Assembly (NCBI GenBank): GCA_949287305.1
Contig: CASEFX010000034.1
Span: forward strand, 62,001-126,000
DNA: 64,000 nt
Direction: 5' to 3'
Source of the DNA: an uncultured Sutterella sp.
GTDB taxonomy: Bacteria > Pseudomonadota > Gammaproteobacteria > Burkholderiales > Burkholderiaceae_F
Shown: positions 57,362 to 64,000 of the stretch, piece by piece
How positions within the stretch are numbered: the stretch's first letter is position 1
Layout: each line of letters opens with the position of its first letter
Notes under the pieces: model-generated
Database searches by the model: none
What the model saw: only the letters and a program-made list of their open reading frames with translations
What the model was told of the DNA's origin: nothing
Program-made: the position numbers and the translations under genes

Positions 57362-57375
57362 TTGACGAGAATCAA
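57362..57375. promoter_or_regulatory. FNR/ANR-like binding site
   Basis: TTGAC-GAGA-ATCAA, nine of ten bases of the FNR consensus TTGAT-N4-ATCAA. It lies about 300 bp before hydA, with a candidate -10 about 22 bp downstream of the site centre. Suggests oxygen-responsive activation; not verified. Confidence 0.6.
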
Positions 57376-57428
57376 TCTTTGAGAAATTCTCTTTACAAAA
57401 AATCGAATGCCTTGTCGTTGTTGAGATT

Positions 57429-57445
57429 CCGAGTGAATCACTCGG
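57429..57445. repeat. Short palindrome upstream of hydrogenase
   Basis: CCGAGTGA-A-TCACTCGG: 8 bp arms around a single central base. It is 54 bp upstream of the FNR-like site. It could be an operator for a second regulator, or a small hairpin. Confidence 0.45.
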
Positions 57446-57463
57446 TTATTCAGCATTTCCGAT

Positions 57464-57496
57464 GCAGGAAAAAAGCGCCCTCCGGGAGGAGGGCGC
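57464..57496 (-). terminator. Terminator after radical SAM gene
   Basis: Minus strand GCGCCCTC-CTCC-CGGAGGGCGC followed by TTTTTT, 7 bp after the stop at 57504. Confidence 0.9.
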
Positions 57497-57503
57497 GGAA
57501 GGG

Positions 57504-58817
57504 TTACATGTCGGCTTCCTTGAGCGGAGCGCGCAGTTCGGCGCGGACGTTGTCCATGCCCGAATAGAAGGCCTTCATCATGACGAGGCCGAGGAACTTC
57601 CCGGCGTCGGTCACGATGATGTGGTCGGGATCGTTCGGATCGTCCTCGATGGCGCCCGCAAGGCGCAGCCCGAGCATTTCCTTGAAGAGCGCGCGGTCGA
57701 CGTTGATGCCGTGGACTTCGCGGAAGTAGCGTCGCGAGAGGCGGTGCGAGAAGAGGCCGAGCATCAGGCGGTACTGCCAGATGGCGTGCGCGTCGAACTG
57801 ACGGCGGCGTTCCACCCCGGTGTTGCCCTGCGCGATGCGTTCGGCATAGCGGCGAAGGCTGAAGGTGTTGACGTAGAGGCTGTCGCCGAGGAAGGAGAAG
57901 GCCCCCGAGCCCACCCCGAGGTATTCGTCGTAGTCGACCACGTATTCGTCGAAGCCTTCGTCGTTCGTGCGCCCGAAGGTCCAGGACGTCAGGTGGTTGT
58001 AGCGGCTCCCGAGCGTGTCGAGAATCACGCGGTACTGATCGGCGAGCTGATTGCCCTTGGCGGCGATGTCGTTCTTCACGCTCTTTCGCGTCTGGGACGT
58101 GACCATGAGCGGGTAGGTCGTGACCTGGCGCGGATTGAGCTGCCAGATCTTTTCCATGTCGTCATGGAGCATGTCGAGGGTCTGTCCGCGGAAGCCGAAC
58201 ATCATGTCGACGTTGCAGGTGGGGAAGAGTTCCTGCGCGTACTGCAGACGCTCGAAGATCTGTTCGCCCGAACCGAACTTTTCGTAGCGGTCCGAGAGCT
58301 TCAGGATTTCGTCGTTGAAGCTCTGCACGCCGATGGACATGCGGTCCACGAGCCCCTTGAGGTTGCGGAACTGCGGCGTCGTGATGATCTGCGGGTCGGT
58401 TTCGCAGCTGATTTCCTTGATCGACGGGAAGAGCTTCTTGGCGTGCTCGATCGTCTTGATCAGTTCGTCCTCGAGAATCGTCGTCGTGCCGCCGCCGATG
58501 TACATGGAGTGGAAGTCGTAGCCGAGGGCGTGGACGTACTCCATTTCCTTGCGCAGGTTGACGAAGTATTCGCGCGCCTTGTACTCCTTGAAAAGGAAGC
58601 GGTGGAAGGTGCAGTACGTGCAGAGCGTGTGGCAGAACGGAATGTGCGCGTAAAGCAGATAGCGGTGACCCTCCTGCGGCGGCGGAGGGTTCTTGAGGAT
58701 GATGGGATCGCAGTGCAGATAGCGCTTGATGTAGTAGTCCATCACCCGGTCGGTGGCCCCGATCATCCAGTCGGGGAGGAGTTTGCGGGGACGGGGAACG
58801 TAGTTCGAGGTGGTCAT
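57504..58817 (-). CDS. Radical SAM protein of the HemN/HemW coproporphyrinogen-oxidase-like family
   Basis: 437 aa. Cluster motif HIPFCHTLCTYCTFHRFLF (CxxxCxYC) and the family block MYIGGGTTTILEDELIKTIE, with RMSIGVQSFNDEILKLSDR and a HemN_C-type C-terminal domain. A 60-residue N-terminal extension (PRPRKLLPDWMIGATDRVMD, then YYIKRYLHCD) distinguishes it from plain HemW, and recalls ChuW/HutW-type haem-utilisation proteins. It could be a haem chaperone, an anaerobic porphyrin enzyme or a haem-degrading enzyme; the sequence alone does not decide. Ends in a strong terminator before the hydrogenase operon. Confidence 0.8.
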   Translation of the reverse strand: MTTSNYVPRPRKLLPDWMIGATDRVMDYYIKRYLHCDPIILKNPPPPQEGHRYLLYAHIPFCHTLCTYCTFHRFLFKEYKAREYFVNLRKEMEYVHALGYDFHSMYIGGGTTTILEDELIKTIEHAKKLFPSIKEISCETDPQIITTPQFRNLKGLVDRMSIGVQSFNDEILKLSDRYEKFGSGEQIFERLQYAQELFPTCNVDMMFGFRGQTLDMLHDDMEKIWQLNPRQVTTYPLMVTSQTRKSVKNDIAAKGNQLADQYRVILDTLGSRYNHLTSWTFGRTNDEGFDEYVVDYDEYLGVGSGAFSFLGDSLYVNTFSLRRYAERIAQGNTGVERRRQFDAHAIWQYRLMLGLFSHRLSRRYFREVHGINVDRALFKEMLGLRLAGAIEDDPNDPDHIIVTDAGKFLGLVMMKAFYSGMDNVRAELRAPLKEADM

Positions 58818-58879
58818 GGATCGTGTCGCATGAAAAAAACAAGTCCCCGCATTGTACTATTGCGCGCCCTCTTTGCTTC

Positions 58880-60712
58880 TTAAGAAGCTTGACCGCGTCG
58901 GGCGTAAATGTGTTCGATGTTTTCGGCGAAGTGCTTGGAGAGCGGTCCGCGCTTAAGCTTCAGGGTCGGCGTCAGAAGACCGTTGTCGACGGTCCACGGC
59001 TCGAGCGTGAGGATGACGGCCCGCGGCAGCGCATAGTAGGGGAAGCCCTTCGCGGCGGCCTTGGCGCGCTGCAGAGCCAGCGTCTTCGCGGCCGGAGCCG
59101 AAAGCGACGCGGGATCCTGCGGGTCGAGTCCGAGTCCCTCGGCCGTGCGCTTCCACTCTTCTCCCTGCAGCACCGCAATGAGCGTGAGGAAGGGACGGTT
59201 TTCGCCCACCACGTAGGTCTGCTCGAAAAGGGGATCGGTTTCGAGGGCGTTTTCCAGATCGGTCGGCGCGATCTTCTCTCCCGTCGACGTCACGATGATT
59301 TCCTTGATGCGGCCCTTGATGCGAAGGAGCCCTTCGGGAGTGAATTCGCCGACGTCCCCCGTTCGGAACCAGCCGTCTTCGGTGAAGGCCGCCTCGACGG
59401 CGTCGGGACGACGCCAGTAGGACTTCGTCACCGAGGGGCCCCGCACCTGAATTTCGTCGCCTTCGCCGAGACGCACTTCAACGCCGCGGAAGGGACGTCC
59501 CACCGTGTCGGGGTGATTTTCCTCGAGCGAATTGCCGGCGATGATCGGACTCGTTTCCGTCATGCCGTAGCCCTGAATGATGGGGAGTCCCAGCCCGCAA
59601 AAGAGCTTGGCCACCTCCATGTTGAGGGCGGCGCCGCCCGAGATGGCGATGCGCAGTTTGCCTCCGAACTGCGAAAGGAGGAGCTGCGAGACCTTCGGGA
59701 GCACGAAGGCGCGCACGAAGCCGTCGCGCCAGGCGCCCGTCTTGTCGAAGGGAATGCCGTTGCGGCGGGCGAAGTCGCGCCACCCCGTCTGCACGGCCCA
59801 CTCGAAGAAGGTGCGCTCGACAACGCCGGCCTTTTCAAGACGCTTGCGGATCCGTCCGTAGATCTTTTCGTAGATCCGGGGCACCGAAATGATGACGTCG
59901 GGGCGGACCTGACGGAGATCTTCCGCGAGGAGCAGAACCGAACGGTTGTAGACGATCGTGCAGCCCGTGGCGAGGGCGAGGTAGTAGCCCGCCGTACGCT
60001 CGAACATGTGCGAGAGAGGCAGGAAGGAGAGGAAAACGTCTCCCACCTTGGGCGAGACGCAGTGCAGCGTGGCCCGGACGTTGGCGACGATGTTGGCCTG
60101 AGACAAAACCACGCCCTTGGGGCGCCCGGTGGTGCCCGACGTGTAGATGACGCAGGCGGGCGCCTCGGGGTCGGAAGCGAGCGGCGGCTCTCCGGCGAAG
60201 GCTTCGCCGAGGTGCAGGAAGTTCGCGAGGGGAAGCAGGGGCAGGCGGTCCGCATCGCTCTCTTCGTTCTCCTCTTCGGTGAGAACGACGTGGCGCAGGG
60301 CGAGTTCGCCCTCGGGCACCGCGCGGATCTGCTCCCAGCGGCTGCGGCGGTTCGTGACGAGAATTCGGGCGCCGCTGTCGGAGAGGAGGAAGCGGCAGGC
60401 CCCCGGCGTATCGATGGCGTGCAGAGGCACCGGAACGAGACCGTTGGCCATGGCGGCCATGTCCGCGCAGACGTGATGCACGCCGTTGGGCAAGAGAATC
60501 CCGACGCGGTCGCCCGTTTCCAGGCCGAGCGCGGCGAAGCTTCGCCTCCACGCGTCGATGCGGGTTGCGAGTTGCGAGTACGAGACGGACTGCCACTGAG
60601 CGCTCTTTCGGTCGTACTCCCGAAGGGCTTCCCGTGGTCCCCACGTCTTGCAGGCGGAGAAAAGGAGTTCCGGCAAGGTATTCTTGCCGTTCAATTCTTG
60701 TGCACGATCCAT
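58880..60712 (-). CDS. Long-chain acyl-CoA synthetase (AMP-binding)
   Basis: 610 aa from ATG 60712 (an in-frame ATG at 60757 adds 15 residues). ANL-superfamily motifs: P-loop CVIYTSGTTGRPKGVVLSQA, ISGGAALNMEVAKLFCGLGL, IQGYGMTETSPIIAGNS, GWFRTGDVGEFTPEGLLRIK with the catalytic-type GRIKEIIVTSTGEKIAP. The large length and SGGAAL block fit the FAA1/FadD15-type long-chain enzymes. Activates fatty acids to acyl-CoA, probably at the membrane face. The stop codon lies in a perfect palindrome GCTTCTTAAGAAGC. Confidence 0.9.
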   Translation of the reverse strand: MDRAQELNGKNTLPELLFSACKTWGPREALREYDRKSAQWQSVSYSQLATRIDAWRRSFAALGLETGDRVGILLPNGVHHVCADMAAMANGLVPVPLHAIDTPGACRFLLSDSGARILVTNRRSRWEQIRAVPEGELALRHVVLTEEENEESDADRLPLLPLANFLHLGEAFAGEPPLASDPEAPACVIYTSGTTGRPKGVVLSQANIVANVRATLHCVSPKVGDVFLSFLPLSHMFERTAGYYLALATGCTIVYNRSVLLLAEDLRQVRPDVIISVPRIYEKIYGRIRKRLEKAGVVERTFFEWAVQTGWRDFARRNGIPFDKTGAWRDGFVRAFVLPKVSQLLLSQFGGKLRIAISGGAALNMEVAKLFCGLGLPIIQGYGMTETSPIIAGNSLEENHPDTVGRPFRGVEVRLGEGDEIQVRGPSVTKSYWRRPDAVEAAFTEDGWFRTGDVGEFTPEGLLRIKGRIKEIIVTSTGEKIAPTDLENALETDPLFEQTYVVGENRPFLTLIAVLQGEEWKRTAEGLGLDPQDPASLSAPAAKTLALQRAKAAAKGFPYYALPRAVILTLEPWTVDNGLLTPTLKLKRGPLSKHFAENIEHIYARRGQAS

Positions 60713-60782
60713 TTGTTTCCCAGCGTATGTGACCGCCCTTTTCCTGCCGGCGGCCAAGGTCTTTTTCTTTTATAGGTCTTTT

Positions 60783-60812
60783 CCCCTCCTCACGGAGCCC
60801 GTGAGGAAGGGG
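60783..60812. promoter_or_regulatory. Hairpin between uup and acyl-CoA synthetase genes
   Basis: CCCCTCCTCACGG and CCGTGAGGAAGGGG pair with one mismatch around a 3 nt loop. In the minus (gene) direction no T-run follows; on the plus strand ATTTTCTC follows. May be a leader structure of the synthetase gene or a weak terminator of uup. Confidence 0.4.
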
Positions 60813-60867
60813 ATTTTCTCAGTGTTAGCCCTCATTCGGCGCAGACCGGGAGCGCCTCGGGTCTTCT

Positions 60868-62694
60868 TCAGGACCCCGAAGCCTCCTCGATCTGGCGGCG
60901 CTTTTCTTCAAGCGCCTCCCAGCGTTCGAAGAGTTCCTCCGTTTCCTTCTCGATCTCCGCGGAACGCGCGGCGTCGGCCTTCCGTTCGGCGACGTCGAGC
61001 AGGTGATACTCGGCGCCGCTCATTTTTTCGTAGAGCGCCTTTTGCTCGGCTTCGAGATTTTCAAGACGGGTCGGGATCTCTTCGAGGTCGCGGGTTTCCT
61101 TGAAGCTCAGCTTCAGGGTGCGCTGACGCGTGCGCTCCACGGGCTTCGGAGCCGCCTTGACGGGGGCGGGTTCCGCGGGAGCGGGGCGCTGGCGCAGCCA
61201 GTCTTCGTAGCCGCCCACGTATTCGCGCCAGACGCCGTTGCCTTCCGGGGCGAGCACTTCGGTCACCACGTTGTCGAGGAAGCGGCGGTCGTGGCTCACG
61301 AGGATGATGGTCCCGGGATAGGTGAGAAGCGTCTGCTCCAGGAGTTCCAGCGAGTCGATGTCGAGGTCGTTCGTCGGTTCGTCGAGCACCAGCAGGTTGG
61401 CGGGCAGGGCGAAGAGGCGCGCGAGAAGCAGGCGGTTTCGCTCGCCCCCGGAGAGCGAGCTCACCGGGACGTTCGCCCGCCGCGGCGGAAAGAGAAAGTC
61501 CCCGAGGTAGGCGACGATGTGCTTTTTCTCGCCGCCGATTTCGACCCAGTCGGACCCCGGCGAAATGGTTTCGGCGACGGTCTTCGTGAGGTCTAGCTGT
61601 TCGCGAAGCTGATCGAAGTAGGCGATCTTCAGATTGGTGCCGAGCCGAACCGTTCCGGCGTCGGGCTGCAGTTGTCCGAGAAGAAGCTTGATGAGCGTGC
61701 TCTTGCCGGCGCCGTTTCGGCCGATGAGTCCGAGCCGGTCGCCGCGCATCAGGGTGAAGTTCAGGTCGCGCACGACGGTCTTCGAGCCGAAGGACTTGGA
61801 GAGATTCTCGACTTCGGCCACGATTTTTCCGCTCTTTTCGCCCGCGTCGATCTGCAGACGGATCGACCCCATGCGGTCCCGGCGCTCGCTTCGTTCTCTG
61901 CGCAGGCGCTCGAGTCGGCGCACGCGACCTTCGTTGCGCGTGCGGCGCGCTTCGATGCCCTTGCGGATCCAGACCTCTTCCTGCGCCCAGAACTTGTCGA
62001 AACGCTGCCGGGCGAGCTCTTCGGCGGCGAGCTCCTCTTCCTTGCGGTTTTCGTACGCGGCGAAGTTGCCGGGGTAGGAGCGGAGAATGCCGCGGTCGAG
62101 TTCGACGATGCGCGTCGAAACGTTGTCGAGGAACTGTCGGTCGTGCGTGATGACGATGAGCGAGCGCTGATTGCGGCACTGCGTGTTGACGAGCTCTTCA
62201 AGCGTCGCGATCGCGCGGATGTCGAGGTGGTTCGTCGGTTCGTCGAGAAGCAGCAGATCCGGCTCGAGCGCGAGTGCGAGCGCCAGGGCGGCGCGCTTCT
62301 TTTCCCCGCCCGAAGCCTTGGCCGGATCGGTGTTGACGTCGAGGTCGAAGCGGTGGAGCATCTCCTCGATGCGGGCGCGGACACGCCAGACTTCGCGTTC
62401 GTCGGAAATCTCCTGAAGACGGCCGCGCAGGGCAAGGCTTTCGAGCACGGTGGGCGCCTCGGGCAGGAGGGGCTCCTGTTCGACAAACACCGTGCGCAGG
62501 CCGTCAGTGAATTGGAGTTCGCCGTCGTCGAGCTTGGTCTTGCCCGCCAGAACGGAGAGAAGCGAACTCTTCCCCGTGCCGTTTCGACCGATCAATCCGA
62601 CGCGTTCGCCGGGATCGATGGTGAGTTGGGCGCCGTCGAGCAGCGGCAAATCGCCCCAGGCGAGATGTGCGTTGAGAAGGGTAAAGAGAGCCAT
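60868..62694 (-). CDS. uup: ABC-F family ATPase, Uup-type
   Basis: 608 aa, two ABC ATPase domains without membrane parts. Domain 1: Walker A IGRNGTGKSSLLSVLAG, signature KASGGEKKRAALAL (usual LSGG changed to ASGG), Walker B LLLLDEPTNHLDIRAI. Domain 2: Walker A IGRNGAGKSTLIKLLLG, signature SSLSGGERNRLLLARL, LLVLDEPTNDLDIDSL. A basic linker and a C-terminal coiled coil (about 525-608) are typical of Uup, which has been linked to ribosome assembly/function and to precise transposon excision. Confidence 0.92.
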   Translation of the reverse strand: MALFTLLNAHLAWGDLPLLDGAQLTIDPGERVGLIGRNGTGKSSLLSVLAGKTKLDDGELQFTDGLRTVFVEQEPLLPEAPTVLESLALRGRLQEISDEREVWRVRARIEEMLHRFDLDVNTDPAKASGGEKKRAALALALALEPDLLLLDEPTNHLDIRAIATLEELVNTQCRNQRSLIVITHDRQFLDNVSTRIVELDRGILRSYPGNFAAYENRKEEELAAEELARQRFDKFWAQEEVWIRKGIEARRTRNEGRVRRLERLRRERSERRDRMGSIRLQIDAGEKSGKIVAEVENLSKSFGSKTVVRDLNFTLMRGDRLGLIGRNGAGKSTLIKLLLGQLQPDAGTVRLGTNLKIAYFDQLREQLDLTKTVAETISPGSDWVEIGGEKKHIVAYLGDFLFPPRRANVPVSSLSGGERNRLLLARLFALPANLLVLDEPTNDLDIDSLELLEQTLLTYPGTIILVSHDRRFLDNVVTEVLAPEGNGVWREYVGGYEDWLRQRPAPAEPAPVKAAPKPVERTRQRTLKLSFKETRDLEEIPTRLENLEAEQKALYEKMSGAEYHLLDVAERKADAARSAEIEKETEELFERWEALEEKRRQIEEASGS

Positions 62695-62715
62695 GAGAGT
62701 CGTTCGGAAAGAAAG

Positions 62716-62744
62716 GGGCGGCCGGTATGGGTGACCGTCCGCCC
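62716..62744 (-). terminator. Probable terminator after LpoA-like gene
   Basis: Minus strand GGGCGGACGG and CCGGCCGCCC pair with one bulge on each side, followed by CTTTCTTTCC. It lies between the LpoA-like gene and uup. Confidence 0.5.
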
Positions 62745-62770
62745 GCGGGAAAAACCAATGTCAGCGCTCG

Positions 62771-64000
62771 TCAGAGAACGCTCGGTTCGGGGAGGGCTTC
62801 CTCCCCGTCGGAAGCGGGAGCGTCCGCGATCGGAGCCGCAGCGGCGGCGCCGGGTTCCTCAAAGGGCGTCTCGAAGGGACGCGTTTCGATGCCCGGAGGC
62901 GTCGCTTCCGGCGCGGCGGGCGCGGAGGGTTCCGTGCGGACCGGAGCGGGAAGCATTTTACTCGGCGCCGGCTGTTCGGGGCCGACGTCCTCGATGATGA
63001 CGGGCACCACCGTAACCGATGCCTTGGCGGGCAGCACTTCCTTGACGGTGAGCGTCTGGCGCGAAGGAATGGAAACTTCCGGCAGGGGACCAGGCTTGGC
63101 CACGCTCTCCGAGGCAACTTCAATCAGATGCCCTTCCCGCACGAGAACGGTTTCGGGCGTGCGCTCCACGACGGGCGAGCGGTCGCGATCGAGGACGAGA
63201 CGTCCGGTCTCCCCTTCCATTTCGAAGGAGCGGTTCGACTGCGCCCAACGTTCGGCTACGCCGAAGGCGTCCGCACCGAAGGCAAAGAGCCGCTTGGCAG
63301 CGGGCGAATAAGGCATGGCGGCGGCAAAGCGCGCCGTGAAGCTCTGCGCGTCGTAGCGCAGGAGCAGGGGACATTCCGCAAAGACGAGGCCTTCGAGGTC
63401 GAAGGCGAGGGCCGTCGCGGCGGAGCTCGCCGCGGGGTCGCCCGGATTGGACGTGGACGTGCCCCAGACGCGGCTCTTTCTAGGGAGAGAGCTACGCACG
63501 ATGCTCGCCGACTGCGCGTCGAGCGCGAGGAGGACGCCCGCATAGGGCGGCGTGGATTCGGCGCGGCGCACCGCCATGTCGGAATCCAACCGCTTGAGGG
63601 CCTGGTCACGGATGCGGCGTTCGCTTTCGGTCGTCCCGGGCAGATGGCGAAGTTCCTGCCGGCGCTGCGCAAAGCGCCGTTCGTCCTCTTCGGAGAGAAC
63701 GGGCTGCACCTTCTCGCGAAGGCGCTTGAGGTCCATGTCGTCGATGCGGTAGATCTCAAAGGGCGTGCCCGAGGCCGTCAGAACCTTGGCGTAACTCTCG
63801 GCGATGCGCGTTTCCCAGGCGCCCGACTGCGAGAGAATCAGAATCTTTTGCCGTTCGGGCGTCGGCAGGGCGGCCGTTTCGCCTGAAAGAGGCGCGGTCG
63901 CATCGGGGAGAGCCGGCACGGGGTCGGTCGGTGCGGAGGTTTCCGGCGCGGGGGCCGCCGGCACGGGCGCTTCCAGAGTGCTCTTTTCGAGCGCCGCGAC
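62771..64000 (-). CDS. LpoA/LppC-like penicillin-binding-protein activator, N-terminus off the window
   Basis: Open to the right edge; 409 residues visible. A Pro/Ala-rich linker is followed by a periplasmic-binding-like fold: QKILILSQSGAWETRIAESY, a segment YAGVLLALDAQSASIVRSSL, and the typical LppC-like SPAAKRLFAFGADAFGVAER. The C-terminal ~110 residues are again Pro/Ala/Glu-rich low complexity. LpoA is an outer-membrane lipoprotein that stimulates PBP1A; the lipobox would lie outside the window. Assignment is moderate because similarity is in the C-terminal half only. Confidence 0.6.
   Translation of the reverse strand, partial: VAALEKSTLEAPVPAAPAPETSAPTDPVPALPDATAPLSGETAALPTPERQKILILSQSGAWETRIAESYAKVLTASGTPFEIYRIDDMDLKRLREKVQPVLSEEDERRFAQRRQELRHLPGTTESERRIRDQALKRLDSDMAVRRAESTPPYAGVLLALDAQSASIVRSSLPRKSRVWGTSTSNPGDPAASSAATALAFDLEGLVFAECPLLLRYDAQSFTARFAAAMPYSPAAKRLFAFGADAFGVAERWAQSNRSFEMEGETGRLVLDRDRSPVVERTPETVLVREGHLIEVASESVAKPGPLPEVSIPSRQTLTVKEVLPAKASVTVVPVIIEDVGPEQPAPSKMLPAPVRTEPSAPAAPEATPPGIETRPFETPFEEPGAAAAAPIADAPASDGEEALPEPSVL

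Larger units (their letters stand above)
57064..57503. promoter_or_regulatory. Upstream region of the hydrogenase operon
   Basis: A 440 bp gap between the radical SAM gene end and hydA. It holds, from right to left (the transcription direction), the terminator of the upstream gene (57464-57496), a palindrome (57429-57445), an FNR-like site (57362-57375), a possible -10 (TACCTT, 57346-57341) and a leader of about 270 nt. No gene seen. Confidence 0.6.

Noticed and set aside
58875..58888. Perfect palindrome GCTTCTTAAGAAGC at the end of the acyl-CoA synthetase gene as a regulatory site
   Set aside because: It overlaps the stop codon and is too short with no loop or T-run; likely chance or a weak transcript-end feature.

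Overview
The window looks like the replication-origin region of a high-GC betaproteobacterium, probably a Burkholderiales member of the Sutterellaceae type (gut, anaerobic or microaerophilic). This placement is inferred from gene content and order, not from a search. Supporting points are the Burkholderiales-style clusters yidC-yidD-rnpA-rpmH / dnaA-dnaN-gyrB, mreBCD-mrdA-rodA-rlpA opposite gatCAB, and fmt-rsmB-DUF4390-ntrY-ntrX, together with a menaquinone gene (menA) and a periplasmic [FeFe]-hydrogenase. Almost all DNA is coding. I saw no rRNA, tRNA, CRISPR array, insertion sequence or prophage.

Layout. 1-1,635 (minus): yidC (cut by the window edge), yidD, rnpA, rpmH. 1,636-8,257 (plus): dnaA, dnaN, gyrB and a 5'-nucleotidase. 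8,258-8,704: an AT-rich gap with several DnaA boxes and a run of TAG/TAA triplets, the best oriC candidate here. 8,705-14,260: BON lipoprotein, then (minus) birA-coaX-SPOR protein, then (plus) a DacA-like protein with no catalytic residues, ybeD and menA. 14,322-22,868 (minus): cell-elongation genes mreB-mreC-mreD-mrdA-rodA, followed by rlpA, an M20 peptidase, a small unknown gene and a HIT protein. 23,249-31,297: gatCAB, pyrE, exonuclease III, rsuA, an AmpG-like transporter, UPF0149 and DUF1840 proteins. 31,320-38,087 (minus): fmt-rsmB-DUF4390-ntrY and an NtrX-like regulator without an ATPase domain. 38,195-44,666: alpha/beta hydrolase, def, a degenerate DprA, topoisomerase III, a CBS/CorC membrane protein. 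44,893-48,813 (plus): amino-acid ABC transporter (binding protein and two permeases, no ATPase) plus an unknown gene. 48,888-52,132: uracil permease and prfC. 52,189-57,063 (minus): [FeFe]-hydrogenase genes with maturases hydF and hydE. 57,504-64,000 (minus): HemN/HemW-like radical SAM protein, acyl-CoA synthetase, Uup ATPase and an LpoA-like protein cut by the window edge.

How the genes fit together. Most of the window is housekeeping: replication start, membrane-protein insertion, wall elongation, translation. The lineage-specific part is the hydrogenase: a Tat-bearing small subunit, a catalytic subunit and a b-type cytochrome should form a periplasmic complex passing electrons from H2 to the menaquinone pool, and an FNR-like site lies upstream. 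Three otherwise familiar proteins (DacA-like, DprA-like, NtrX-like) keep their usual neighbours but have lost the residues or domain that define their activity. These, the candidate origin and the hydrogenase are the points most worth checking.
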